A stretch of 64,000 nt of DNA from Qipengyuania_C sp046254955. Its GTDB lineage: Bacteria; Pseudomonadota; Alphaproteobacteria; Sphingomonadales; Sphingomonadaceae. The translations under genes were made by a program, and so were the position numbers. The stretch lies in contig NZ_JBJXRG010000001.1 in assembly GCF_046254955.1 (NCBI RefSeq), positions 1,736,001-1,800,000 of the forward strand, in the 5' to 3' direction. Shown here piece after piece: positions 44,055 through 52,128 of the stretch; positions within the stretch are counted from its first letter, which is position 1; each line of letters begins with the position of its first letter. The notes beneath the pieces were generated by a model that did not search any database, was not told where the DNA came from, and was given only the letters and a program-made list of their open reading frames with translations.

Positions 44055-46172
44055 ATGGGTATATTCGGACGTAAAGACAAACGGGGCACAGACCTGGAAG
44101 GCGATTGGCAGTCGCACACCGGATATTTTTCGCTTCACGATATCCATGGGGATGGACCCAACTATGAGGAATGGGACCGGCGGCTAGAACGCGCGGATCG
44201 CCATGCCGCCGCCATCCGGCCGAAGACGCGCTGGTGGCAGCCCAGCGATTGGCGCAATCGGCGCAAGCGCTGGTGGTTTGTCCGGATCGTGGCGGCACTA
44301 CTCGCCATAGCCCTCGCGCTATTCGCTTGGCTGGCACTTACCGCGCCGCTTTCGAAATCGCTTGAGCCGATCGTCCCGCCTCAGGTCACGCTGCTGGCCG
44401 CAGATGGTACGCCTATAGCTCGTAATGGAGCAGTTGTCGCTGAACCGGTCGAAGTTGCCGAACTTCCGCCGCATGTGGTGGAGGCTTTCCTCGCGATCGA
44501 GGATCGACGTTTCTATTCGCACCTGGGCGTCGACCCGCGTGGGCTTGCCAGAGCGGCCTTTACAGGGGTGGGCGGTGGCTCGACCATCACCCAGCAACTC
44601 GCGAAATTCACGTTCCTCACGCCCGAACGCACGCTGACGCGTAAAGCGCGCGAGATGCTGATTGCCTTCTGGCTGGAGGGGTGGCTGACAAAGGATGAGA
44701 TCCTCGAACGCTATCTTTCGAACACTTATTTCGGTGACAATGTCTACGGCTTGCGCGCTGCCAGCCTGCACTACTTCTATCGGAAGCCGGAAAACCTCAC
44801 GCTGGCGCAATCGGCGATGCTGGCAGGCCTTGTCCAGGCTCCTTCGCGGCTCAATCCGGCCAAGCACTACGACCGGGCAGAGCGGCGAATGCGACTGGTT
44901 GTCGGCGCCATGGTGGCCGCGGGATACCTTAGCGAGACGGAGGCTGAACAGGTGCGCAGTCCCCGCCTGGACATCCGCCCCTCAGGCAATCTGCCAACGG
45001 GCACCTATTTCGCAGACTGGGCTCTTCCCGAAGCGCGTAAGCTGACCGGTTCAGGTTATGCGCAAACGACATTGACAACCACTCTCGATTCGCGGCTGCA
45101 GCGGATTGCTGGGCGCGTTGTTTCAAGCGCACCTCTGGGTTCTGCGCAAGTTGCGCTCATAGCGATGCGGCCCAATGGCGAGGTCGTGGCCATGGTTGGC
45201 GGCAAGGATTACGCTAAATCTCCATTCAATCGGGCGGTGCAGGCGCGCCGACAAGCGGGCTCGACAATCAAGACATTCGTTTACCTTGCTGCGCTTCGTG
45301 ACGGGTGGAATCCGGACGACACGATTGGCAACACCGAGATTACCGAAGGCAGCTATCGTCCACGCAATGCCAACGGTCGCTATTCCGAAACGATAACTCT
45401 GCGAGACGCTTTGGCTCGTTCCAGCAATGTCGCGACGCTCAGGCTTTTCAATGAAGTCGGGTCGGAGAAAGTGATCGGAACAGCGCGCGATTTCGGGATT
45501 GAGGCGGAGATGGCGAAGGGTGACCCGAGTATCGCGCTGGGTTCCGCGAGCGTAAGCCTGATCAACCTAACTGCCGCCTACGCCGGGGTCGCTGGCAACC
45601 GCTTCCCGGTCGAACCCCATGCCTTCGCACAGGAGGATGAAGGATGGTTTGAATGGCTCACGAGCTCGCGCCAAAGCCTTTCTACCGCGCGGCACGAGCA
45701 GATCGAAGAGATGCTTCGAGCCGTGGTCAACCAGGGCACGGGAAGGGCAGCAATGCTCAGCATTCCCAACTATGGCAAGACCGGAACCTCGCAGAACAAC
45801 CGAGATGCTCTTTTTGTAGGATATGCGGGTGGACTCGTGGTTGGGGTCTGGATCGGGAATGACGATAACTCACCGCTTGACGGAATATCCGGAGGCGGGC
45901 TTCCGGCTCGCATTTGGCGCAGTTTCATGGTCCAGGCGCTCGGCAACGACGTGGCCGCGCCAGGGCCGCAACCTGTCGGAACAAGCGATCCCGGAGGCGA
46001 AGTGGAGCCGCTCGATGTTCCTGATCTCGGAGAGATTCCCATCGGAGACGGTAGAGCTACTTTGCGGATTGAGAATGACGGGGTGATTATTAGCGGCGAT
46101 GTCGAAGGTGTCCCGATTGACATCACGCTGGGCGAAGATGGGCTGCAAGTGCGGCCACGCGATACCAGGTGA
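44055..46172 (+). CDS. Bifunctional penicillin-binding protein 1 (transglycosylase/transpeptidase)
   Basis: Class A PBP that polymerises and cross-links peptidoglycan. The 705-residue product has a basic cytoplasmic N-terminus, one membrane helix (about 75-96) and a GT51 domain with EDRRFYSHLGVD (149-158) and GGSTITQQLAK (174-184). The transpeptidase domain has STIK (403-406), SSN (456-458) and KTGTS (575-579), so both activities look intact. It starts at ATG 44055; a GTG 3 bases earlier is in the same frame. The C-terminal 60 residues are acidic and unlike other PBPs. Confidence 0.94.
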   Translation: MGIFGRKDKRGTDLEGDWQSHTGYFSLHDIHGDGPNYEEWDRRLERADRHAAAIRPKTRWWQPSDWRNRRKRWWFVRIVAALLAIALALFAWLALTAPLSKSLEPIVPPQVTLLAADGTPIARNGAVVAEPVEVAELPPHVVEAFLAIEDRRFYSHLGVDPRGLARAAFTGVGGGSTITQQLAKFTFLTPERTLTRKAREMLIAFWLEGWLTKDEILERYLSNTYFGDNVYGLRAASLHYFYRKPENLTLAQSAMLAGLVQAPSRLNPAKHYDRAERRMRLVVGAMVAAGYLSETEAEQVRSPRLDIRPSGNLPTGTYFADWALPEARKLTGSGYAQTTLTTTLDSRLQRIAGRVVSSAPLGSAQVALIAMRPNGEVVAMVGGKDYAKSPFNRAVQARRQAGSTIKTFVYLAALRDGWNPDDTIGNTEITEGSYRPRNANGRYSETITLRDALARSSNVATLRLFNEVGSEKVIGTARDFGIEAEMAKGDPSIALGSASVSLINLTAAYAGVAGNRFPVEPHAFAQEDEGWFEWLTSSRQSLSTARHEQIEEMLRAVVNQGTGRAAMLSIPNYGKTGTSQNNRDALFVGYAGGLVVGVWIGNDDNSPLDGISGGGLPARIWRSFMVQALGNDVAAPGPQPVGTSDPGGEVEPLDVPDLGEIPIGDGRATLRIENDGVIISGDVEGVPIDITLGEDGLQVRPRDTR

Positions 46173-46309
46173 AGGCCAAGTTGATTGTAGGTTCAAAAAG
46201 CTTGGAAAGCATGACTAATCGTAAGCCGAGTAACTAATTCTTGGTAACAGGCTCAAGTAGGACTCGGAAGTCTGTATTAAGAACCCTTTTTACATAATGA
46301 TCAAGTAAT

Positions 46310-46338
46310 TTGTCACAATATTGTTATTACAATATTTT
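46310..46338 (+). promoter_or_regulatory. Promoter with 20-base palindromic operator upstream of peptide gene
   Basis: TTGTCA (46310-46315) and TATTTT (46333-46338) are separated by exactly 17 bases. The perfect inverted repeat AATATTGT-TATT-ACAATATT (46317-46336) fills the spacer and touches the -10. The surrounding 240 bases are far richer in A and T than the rest of the window. The layout is that of a tightly controlled promoter with a dimeric regulator between the boxes; the regulator is not identified. Confidence 0.65.
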
Positions 46339-46377
46339 AACTTCTCACTTCGCTTCATAGTCATAATTTCTCCACCG

Positions 46378-46393
46378 CGAGCGTCTTTGCTCG
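46378..46393 (+). promoter_or_regulatory. Small hairpin in leader of peptide gene
   Basis: CGAGC-GTCTTT-GCTCG forms a 5-base stem in the predicted leader, 20 bases ahead of the peptide start and 9 bases before its GGAG site. It may shape translation of the peptide. Confidence 0.3.
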
Positions 46394-46412
46394 TCCTAGC
46401 TGGAGAAAAAGC

Positions 46413-46571
46413 ATGAAACTTCCTGAAATCGATCTTGACGAAATCCCTGGCCTCCCGACCAAAACCGGGGTGTACGGCAGCATGAGCGGTGGTGGCGGAG
46501 GGTCATCTGACGATACCGTCATCGTCGTTATGGTCTTCGTCTACAACAGCACTCACAGCGAGGGAAGATAG
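46413..46571 (+). CDS. Candidate ribosomal peptide precursor (RiPP-like), 52 residues
   Basis: Too short for normal ORF cut-offs but well supported: GGAG lies 7 bases before the ATG, and it stands alone behind a strong regulated promoter. Residues 1-24 are an acidic, proline-containing leader-like part (MKLPEIDLDEIPGLPTK, TGVYGSM). Then comes SGGGGGSSDD (25-34), a purely hydrophobic beta-like stretch TVIVVMVFVYN (35-45) and a polar tail STHSEGR. There are no cysteines. The shape is that of a leader plus core with a Gly hinge. I recognise no named family. The two genes behind it are the likely modifying partners. Confidence 0.6.
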   Translation: MKLPEIDLDEIPGLPTKTGVYGSMSGGGGGSSDDTVIVVMVFVYNSTHSEGR

Positions 46572-46575
46572 CACG

Positions 46576-46611
46576 ATGAATATGCCAACCGGGGATGAAG
46601 AAGAATGCTGA
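46576..46611 (+). CDS. Possible 11-codon leader ORF before the cassette's second gene
   Basis: AGGGAAG (from 46561, within the end of the peptide gene) is followed by ATG at 46576 and the frame MNMPTGDEEEC, whose TGA overlaps the ATG at 46605 of the next gene. That next gene has only a weak ribosome site of its own. Translation of this short frame could deliver ribosomes to it. It may equally be chance. Confidence 0.3.
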   Translation: MNMPTGDEEEC

Positions 46612-47576
46612 AACCAGACGAACTCAATGCGTTTCGCTTGAATAGAGCCGAGCATATCAGGCTACGTGAAGGCACGCGCGAAGTTGAGCGAGTGTGGCGA
46701 GTCAGTCCCGGCAATGCCGAAGTACTCGAAGAACTCGAGCGCTTCGGCAATGGCGCCTCGCTTGCGTCCTGTCGACGGCTGGGGATACTTACCTCCAATC
46801 TGCCTGTAGGAAAGTCGTTTTGCAGAGGTTGGACCAGAGCAATAGCGGCGCACATTGCTCAGGAGCCCTTGGCGCAGCCGCAAAACGCGCATCAGCGATC
46901 AGCGAATGCTTCGACAATGCGGATAGCGCAGGCAGGGCGTGCTGAACTGTCAATTGTTTGCCAGGATGTTCGCGGCAGCCAATGCACGAAGGTCGCCTCG
47001 GTCCAGTTCAGTGACGTTGAATCCCATGATCTCGTGATCAGCGGCAAAGCGCGTGTCCTTGTCGCGAGGAGAGCGGCGTTTTCGAGTGGATCTGCAATAG
47101 AGACTAGAGAGGTATCAGCGGAGCCAGGTTCGAGCTTTAGACAGATGGACGGATTAGTCGCCAAGGCGTTCAAGCAGGTAACACGCCCGCTCCTACTTTT
47201 GCGCCTCACTCGAACCGGCCTTTCGCAGCGTCCGATACAACAGGTTGCACTGGCGGACGGAAAAATCCTCGGTCAATCGAGTGGGGGCAAGCACGCGAGT
47301 TGTCAGGAGGTCACGATGGCCGTTCTAGGCCGTATGCGGCGTGTTGATGCAGCATCCGTGATTGAGCAAATCGCACTCGGCGGTAGTGAAAATCTGAGAT
47401 GGGAAGCGGTGCGTCAGTGTTTGGCTTTGGATGTCGCAAGGGGCTTCTCCTTGCTCTGCGACATTGCAACGGAAGCTGAAGATCCGTTGGCCGGACACGC
47501 CGGAACACTGCGAGCACAATTGCTGGAGACCCATCCTCAACTCGCCGAACTGGAGCGCCAAGAATGCCGCGTCTGA
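46605..47576 (+). CDS. Unrecognised protein of the peptide cassette, helical-repeat C-terminus
   Basis: A 323-residue soluble protein with no motif I can assign. The N-terminal 75 residues are basic and contain ERVWRVSPGNAEVLEELERFGNG. A middle beta-like region has VCQDVRGSQCTKVASVQFSDVESHDLVISGKA. The C-terminal part (about 236-315) looks like two HEAT-type helical pairs (VIEQIALGGSENLRWEAVRQ and GFSLLCDIATEAEDPLAGHA). Cysteines at 56, 73, 119, 127, 233, 272, 285 and 321 are too scattered to call a metal site. It follows the peptide gene by 33 bases and overlaps the next gene by 13 bases. A role in binding or presenting the peptide is only a guess. Confidence 0.7.
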   Translation: MLKPDELNAFRLNRAEHIRLREGTREVERVWRVSPGNAEVLEELERFGNGASLASCRRLGILTSNLPVGKSFCRGWTRAIAAHIAQEPLAQPQNAHQRSANASTMRIAQAGRAELSIVCQDVRGSQCTKVASVQFSDVESHDLVISGKARVLVARRAAFSSGSAIETREVSAEPGSSFRQMDGLVAKAFKQVTRPLLLLRLTRTGLSQRPIQQVALADGKILGQSSGGKHASCQEVTMAVLGRMRRVDAASVIEQIALGGSENLRWEAVRQCLALDVARGFSLLCDIATEAEDPLAGHAGTLRAQLLETHPQLAELERQECRV

Positions 47577-48475
47577 TTACATGCGGAGATACTGGCGTAG
47601 CGAGCCTGCAGGAAGCAATAGAGCAACTTGACACTCAATTGTTCGATCCGAGGGACGATGCCAGCTTAGCTAACGCTGCGGTGGCGCTACGTCGCCTTGC
47701 GAACAATCGCGAGTTTCTCGGCAATCTCATGATCGAACAACTTGCCTCGGGACGATCCGAGCCAAAGGAGAGCGGGGTTGGCTATGGGCCCCAGTCGATG
47801 GTCTTGTCCGGTGTAGGCAATGGCTATTTTCTCAGAGCCAATATCTGGCCTTCCGAGCGCGATGCCATCTTGGCTGCAAGTGGAAGCCAATCCTTTGTTT
47901 ACGGTGTTCCCCACGATCACAATTTCAGCTTTCTGACAGTGGGATATTTCGGACCGGGCTATCGTAGTCGCTACTATGAGTATGACTACGCGAGCGTCGT
48001 CGGAAACATTGGTGAAAAGCCAGAACTTCGCTTCATCGAGGAAAGCGCTCTTCACGAGGGCAAGATGCAGTTGTATCGCGCCCACCTCGACATCCATGAC
48101 CAAATCCCGCCTGAGAGTTTGTCCGTATCGATCAATGTCATGCAGGCAGATGAAGTCTCTGGATGGTTTGACCAGTACAGTTTCGATCTCGACACCGGTG
48201 AAATCACCGGACTCATTAACCCCAACGCCACAGAATCATTCCTGAGGATCGCCGTAGGACTGGGCGGGCAAGAAGCTTTCGATTTGGCAGAACGCTTCGG
48301 AAGGACGCACCCCAGCGAACGAATCCGACTTGCCTGTTTCGAGGCCCGCTCGGGGATGCTTGAGACTGCGGCAGCGCGCGATGCCTTGTGGACGGCGGCC
48401 GAAAACAACGGCAGCTTGCGAGTTGCACGCGCGGCTACACAGCAGCGCAAGGCGTTAGAACTGGAACGAGCCTGA
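47564..48475 (+). CDS. Cupin/thiol-dioxygenase-like protein of the peptide cassette
   Basis: A 303-residue soluble protein of no named family I can recall. Its central part reads like a metal-binding double-stranded beta-helix: VPHDHNFSFLTVGYFGPGY (His117, His119), then YRAHLDIHDQIPPESLSVSI (His174, His178). This resembles the HxH and the later D-[IV]-H...ISLHV pattern of cysteine dioxygenase-type cupins. Residues 225-300 look helical and repeat-like, similar in style to the C-terminus of its partner. The gene overlaps the upstream one by 13 bases and converges on ruvX. It is the best candidate for an enzyme acting on the peptide. Confidence 0.65.
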   Translation: MPRLITCGDTGVASLQEAIEQLDTQLFDPRDDASLANAAVALRRLANNREFLGNLMIEQLASGRSEPKESGVGYGPQSMVLSGVGNGYFLRANIWPSERDAILAASGSQSFVYGVPHDHNFSFLTVGYFGPGYRSRYYEYDYASVVGNIGEKPELRFIEESALHEGKMQLYRAHLDIHDQIPPESLSVSINVMQADEVSGWFDQYSFDLDTGEITGLINPNATESFLRIAVGLGGQEAFDLAERFGRTHPSERIRLACFEARSGMLETAAARDALWTAAENNGSLRVARAATQQRKALELERA

Positions 48476-48490
48476 AAAGGAGGAAGGTTC

Positions 48491-48976
48491 CTAGAGGATG
48501 CCTCCAGCCAAGCCATCGATCGCGCCTTGGAGAATAACGGCGGCAGCATGGCTGTCGATCTTCTCGGCACGCCTGGCCCGGCTCATGTCCTGACCGATCA
48601 TCGCCGCATCTGCGCTCGCGCTTGACCAGCGCTCATCCCACAACAGGATTGGGAGACCAAAAGCTTCGCTCAAATTGCGAGCATAGGCGCGGGCCGATTG
48701 CGCGCGAGCGCCTTCTGTACCATCCATATTGCGCGGTAGACCCAGCACCAATGCAGCAATGTTTCGCTCTGCGATCTGCCCAGCGAGCAGCTCTCTGTCC
48801 TTCTTGAATTTCCCACGTTGGAGCGTCTTGCCAGGTGAGGCGAACCGCCAACCAGCGTCGCAAAAGGCGATGCCGATCGTCTTGGTTCCAAGATCGATGG
48901 CGAGAAGGGCACCGCCATCTGGTAAAAGCCCGCGGAACTCGCCGGGAGTTTCTACTATTGCTGGCTTTGATGCCAT
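48491..48976 (-). CDS. ruvX: RuvX/YqgF family Holliday-junction resolvase-like protein
   Basis: An RNase H-fold protein of 161 residues with LLAIDLGTKTIGIAFCD (first Asp), VLGLPRNMDGTEG and DERWSSASAD with the acidic site. YqgF proteins have been linked to pre-16S rRNA 5' maturation and to junction resolution. It is the last gene of the leftward pyrE operon, overlapping DUF3089 by 22 bases. Confidence 0.93.
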   Translation of the reverse strand: MASKPAIVETPGEFRGLLPDGGALLAIDLGTKTIGIAFCDAGWRFASPGKTLQRGKFKKDRELLAGQIAERNIAALVLGLPRNMDGTEGARAQSARAYARNLSEAFGLPILLWDERWSSASADAAMIGQDMSRARRAEKIDSHAAAVILQGAIDGLAGGIL

Positions 48977-50103
48977 GCTTCTGCCCGAGCGACACTATCG
49001 ATCTGGACGTTCCGCCAAAACAGCGGAATATCGTAAACGTGGTAGTTATTTCCCGGAAGCACGGCATTGCCCATTTCGGGCGCGGGACCGATGAGCAGCA
49101 AGCCGCGCTCGTCGCAGCGAGCAGGCGCATACCCGGCCAAAAGCTCACCGCTGCTAAGGTCACCTTCTGGGACAAGTGTACCGAAATTCCGTTCAGCTGT
49201 CGCGTCGCCGCCGATGGTCCCGGAGAGAGGGTTCGTGCACAGAATTTGGCTAGTGGAGCGTAGCTCTCCGTCCAGCCCGGTCGATCCCGAGTAGGCCTTC
49301 ATCAACTCGCGCGGGTCAGCAGGTTCTGCGAAGGTCGACCAGCTCATTATGCAACCGGCCTGATTGCTGGTCGCGCAAGCAGGCAAACCGAGCGAAGGCA
49401 GATCATGCGTGATGGAGATAGGCCAGCCGACTACATAGGCGGCTGCGATCCGTTCGGCGATCGGCTGGTCGGCCACCTTATCTGCTAGCAAGCGCACTAC
49501 GTGCATTGCGCCTTGGCTATGCCCGGCCAGAATAATCGGCGTTTCCTCATCGATCGAGCCCAGGAAGTAATCGTAGGCCTGCTCGACATCGCTGTAAGCT
49601 GCATCGAATGCCATCTGTGCTTCTGGAGCGTCGGTCAGGAATGCGCCGACCGTTGCCTGCCTGTATTTCGGGGCCCAGACTTCGTTGGCCTGGTTGAAGG
49701 CCGAAGCAAGACCGCGCAGGAAAAGCCGCGCATTCTTCTCCGCATCCTCGTCCCCGATCGGAGCGTTCCAGGCCGAGCGATTGTAATAGCTAGTTGGGTG
49801 GACGAAAAAGACGGCGAAGTCCGGAACTGGGTCTGCATGTTTTGGTAGAAGACGGCTGGTACCGCGCTTATCGCGATAAGCAGGCTGCCAGCGCGAGGGA
49901 TCTTCAAAGCCAATTCCAGGGCGAGAATACCACAGCGCGGAATCTTGGTATGCGTTGGAGGCGAGCGGTGTTTGATCTTCGAAATCGGCGCTCGGGACCA
50001 TGGCCAAGCGAGTAATCTCTGTAGTCCAGATGCTGAGTGCGAAGGCGCCGGCCAGAACAAGAATAATTGCAATGGCGATAAAATAGAGGAACTTGCGGGC
50101 CAT
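48955..50103 (-). CDS. DUF3089 alpha/beta hydrolase-like protein
   Basis: A 382-residue protein with an N-terminal membrane anchor (FLYFIAIAIILVLAGAFALSIW). DUF3089 features follow: AVFFVHPTSYYNRSAWN, DVEQAYDYFL, the nucleophile elbow ILAGHSQGAMHV and PGNNYHVYDIPLFW at the C-terminus with a probable catalytic His. It is likely a membrane-anchored esterase facing the periplasm. It sits between lepB and ruvX, sharing one base with lepB, in place of the rnc/era genes that usually follow lepB in alphaproteobacteria. Confidence 0.88.
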   Translation of the reverse strand: MARKFLYFIAIAIILVLAGAFALSIWTTEITRLAMVPSADFEDQTPLASNAYQDSALWYSRPGIGFEDPSRWQPAYRDKRGTSRLLPKHADPVPDFAVFFVHPTSYYNRSAWNAPIGDEDAEKNARLFLRGLASAFNQANEVWAPKYRQATVGAFLTDAPEAQMAFDAAYSDVEQAYDYFLGSIDEETPIILAGHSQGAMHVVRLLADKVADQPIAERIAAAYVVGWPISITHDLPSLGLPACATSNQAGCIMSWSTFAEPADPRELMKAYSGSTGLDGELRSTSQILCTNPLSGTIGGDATAERNFGTLVPEGDLSSGELLAGYAPARCDERGLLLIGPAPEMGNAVLPGNNYHVYDIPLFWRNVQIDSVARAEAWHQSQQ

Positions 50104-50984
50104 CACTCGGCGGCCGCAACGGTGTTTTCGCTCTGGGCGCGGATCGGCGGACGCAAAGTCGTCCATGCGCGGTCTCCACGCAGTGAGGTGATCCAGCTTA
50201 ATGGATTGAGCGAAGTCGTGCCATCTAGGGAGAAGGTAATGAACTCCGCCCTCCCGCCAACGTTGACCAGCGGCACTGGCCCGCCCAATCCGCGCTCCCA
50301 GGTTTCGGCACGGCTGTCGGCGGAATGGTCTCGATTGTCTCCCATCAGGAACACTTGGCCTTCGGGAACAGTGATCTCGGCGAAGTTATCGAGGTCTTGC
50401 TGCGCGTGATCGACCACCAGGTATGTTGCCCCATTGGGAAGGGTTTCACGCAGGGCGGGCATTTCGCAGACGCGCTCTCCCGAAGGCTTCGTGATCTTCA
50501 GGCTCGGGTATTCGTGGGACTCGCAGCGTGCGTTCGGATCGACCGGAATCTCGATAGCGGGTTCGACTTCCTGTGGAACCGGCTTGCCGTTGAGGATGAT
50601 CTGGCCATTGCGAACCGCGATTCGGTCACCTGGTAATGCTACGACACGCTTGATGTAATCCTCATCGATATGCGGGGGAACGGCGATGACGATGTCGCCG
50701 TATTCTGGCGTATCCCCCCACACACGCCAATCTCCGCGCGGTAACAGGTGGAAGCTTGCCGAGACCCAGCTCCAACCATAAGGATATTTGCTTACAACCA
50801 GACGGTCGCCCACTAGCAGGTTCGGAACCATCGACTGGCTGGGAATGTAGAAAGGCTTGGCGACCAGGCTATGAAACGCCAGAACCGCAAGCAGCATCAG
50901 AGCCAGCCCGCGAATCTCAGCGAGCCAGTTGACCTTCTCTTTCTCGGTTTCGTGTGTGTCGGACACCAAAGTCTGGCTACTCAT
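50103..50984 (-). CDS. lepB: Signal peptidase I
   Basis: Membrane serine protease that removes Sec and Tat signal peptides. The 293-residue product has one N-terminal helix (LALMLLAVLAFHSLVA), box B with the catalytic Ser (IPSQSMVPNLLVGD), the catalytic Lys in DYIKRVVALPGD and box E (GDNRDHSADSR). A cysteine-containing insert (CESHEYPSLKI, VCEMPALRE) lies between boxes D and E. It overlaps acpS by 4 bases. Confidence 0.96.
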   Translation of the reverse strand: MSSQTLVSDTHETEKEKVNWLAEIRGLALMLLAVLAFHSLVAKPFYIPSQSMVPNLLVGDRLVVSKYPYGWSWVSASFHLLPRGDWRVWGDTPEYGDIVIAVPPHIDEDYIKRVVALPGDRIAVRNGQIILNGKPVPQEVEPAIEIPVDPNARCESHEYPSLKITKPSGERVCEMPALRETLPNGATYLVVDHAQQDLDNFAEITVPEGQVFLMGDNRDHSADSRAETWERGLGGPVPLVNVGGRAEFITFSLDGTTSLNPLSWITSLRGDRAWTTLRPPIRAQSENTVAAAE

Positions 50985-51391
50985 GGGTTTCCTGTGGGGT
51001 GAGCTTCGATGATCACGAAAGCCTGCGCCCATGGATGGTCGTCGGTTAGGGTGAGATGAATGGTGGCCTCATGGCCATCGGGCGTGATTTCCGCAAGCCG
51101 TTTGGCGGCGCCGCCGGTCAGTGCGAGCGTAGGGGCACCGGACTTCGCGTTGACCACACCGATGTCCCTCATGAACACGCCGCGCTTGAAGCCTGTGCCG
51201 ACCGCCTTGGAAAATGCTTCCTTGGCGGCGAAGCGTTTGGCGTAGGTCCCTGCAATGGTGAATGGGCGACGCTGCGCCTTGGTGCGCTCGATCTCGGTGA
51301 ACACGCGATTTTCGAAGCGCTCGCCGAAGCGATCAAGCGAAGACTGGATGCGCTCGATATTGCAAAGATCTGACCCCAGGCCGATTATCAT
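50981..51391 (-). CDS. acpS: Holo-acyl-carrier-protein synthase
   Basis: Transfers phosphopantetheine from CoA to acyl-carrier protein. The 136-residue product has IGLGSDLCNIERI (Asp of the metal site) and the conserved YAKRFAAKEAFSKAVGTG. It is coupled to pdxJ and lepB by 4-base overlaps on each side, the standard pdxJ-acpS-lepB order. Confidence 0.96.
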   Translation of the reverse strand: MIIGLGSDLCNIERIQSSLDRFGERFENRVFTEIERTKAQRRPFTIAGTYAKRFAAKEAFSKAVGTGFKRGVFMRDIGVVNAKSGAPTLALTGGAAKRLAEITPDGHEATIHLTLTDDHPWAQAFVIIEAHPTGNP

Positions 51392-52128
51392 CTCGCCTCG
51401 TCCATCAATTCGCGCATCTTCCTCACCGCGTTTTCGAGTCCCACAAACACCGCCTCGCCAACCAGATAGTGTCCGATATTGAGTTCGGCCAATTGCGGGA
51501 TGGCAGCTATTGGCTGGACATTCTCGTAGGTCAGGCCGTGCCCTGCATGCGGCTCGATCCCGTTCTTGGCAGCGAGCGCGGCCATGTCCGAAATGCGTTT
51601 CAATTCGCGCGCGGTGCGCTCACCATCGCCTTCGAGATGCGCGTGCGCATACTCGCCAGTGTGGAATTCGACGACCGGCGCGCCAAGACGCAGTGCGGCA
51701 TCAAGCTGGCGCTCATTCGCTTCGATAAAGAGGCTGACTCGAATGCCTTCGTCGGCCAGTTGGGTGACAATAGGGGCAAGCTGGTTATGTAATCCAGCAG
51801 CGTCCAATCCTCCTTCGGTCGTGCGTTCTTCGCGCTTCTCCGGCACGATACAGGCAGCGTACGGCCGATGCCGCAGCGCAATCTCCAGCATCTCTTCAGT
51901 CGCTGCCATCTCAAGATTGAGCGGCAAGTCGGTTGCCTCTTGGATACGCCTCAGATCATCATCGCGGATGTGGCGACGGTCCTCTCGCAGGTGCGCGGTG
52001 ATGCCATCGCCGCCGACGCTCGCGACAATCTCAGCCGCGCGGACTGGATCGGGATGGTCGCCCCCCCGTGCATTGCGAATAGTCGCAACGTGGTCGATGT
52101 TCACGCCAAGACGAAGTCGCCCTGTCAA
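51388..52128 (-). CDS. pdxJ: Pyridoxine 5'-phosphate synthase
   Basis: TIM-barrel enzyme that closes the ring of pyridoxine phosphate in the DXP-dependent vitamin B6 route. The 246-residue product starts (M)TGRLRLGVNIDHVATIRNARGG and has HLREDRRHI, PHAGHGLTYENV and the GHYLVGEAVFVGLENAV end. The start is a TTG whose last bases overlap the pyrE stop (TTGA). Confidence 0.96.
   Translation of the reverse strand: MTGRLRLGVNIDHVATIRNARGGDHPDPVRAAEIVASVGGDGITAHLREDRRHIRDDDLRRIQEATDLPLNLEMAATEEMLEIALRHRPYAACIVPEKREERTTEGGLDAAGLHNQLAPIVTQLADEGIRVSLFIEANERQLDAALRLGAPVVEFHTGEYAHAHLEGDGERTARELKRISDMAALAAKNGIEPHAGHGLTYENVQPIAAIPQLAELNIGHYLVGEAVFVGLENAVRKMRELMDEAR

Noticed and set aside
46413..48475. Lasso peptide or lanthipeptide cluster
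   Set aside because: No B1/B2/C proteins, no LanB/LanM-type genes, no Cys in the peptide and no transporter. The partner proteins do not resemble those enzymes.
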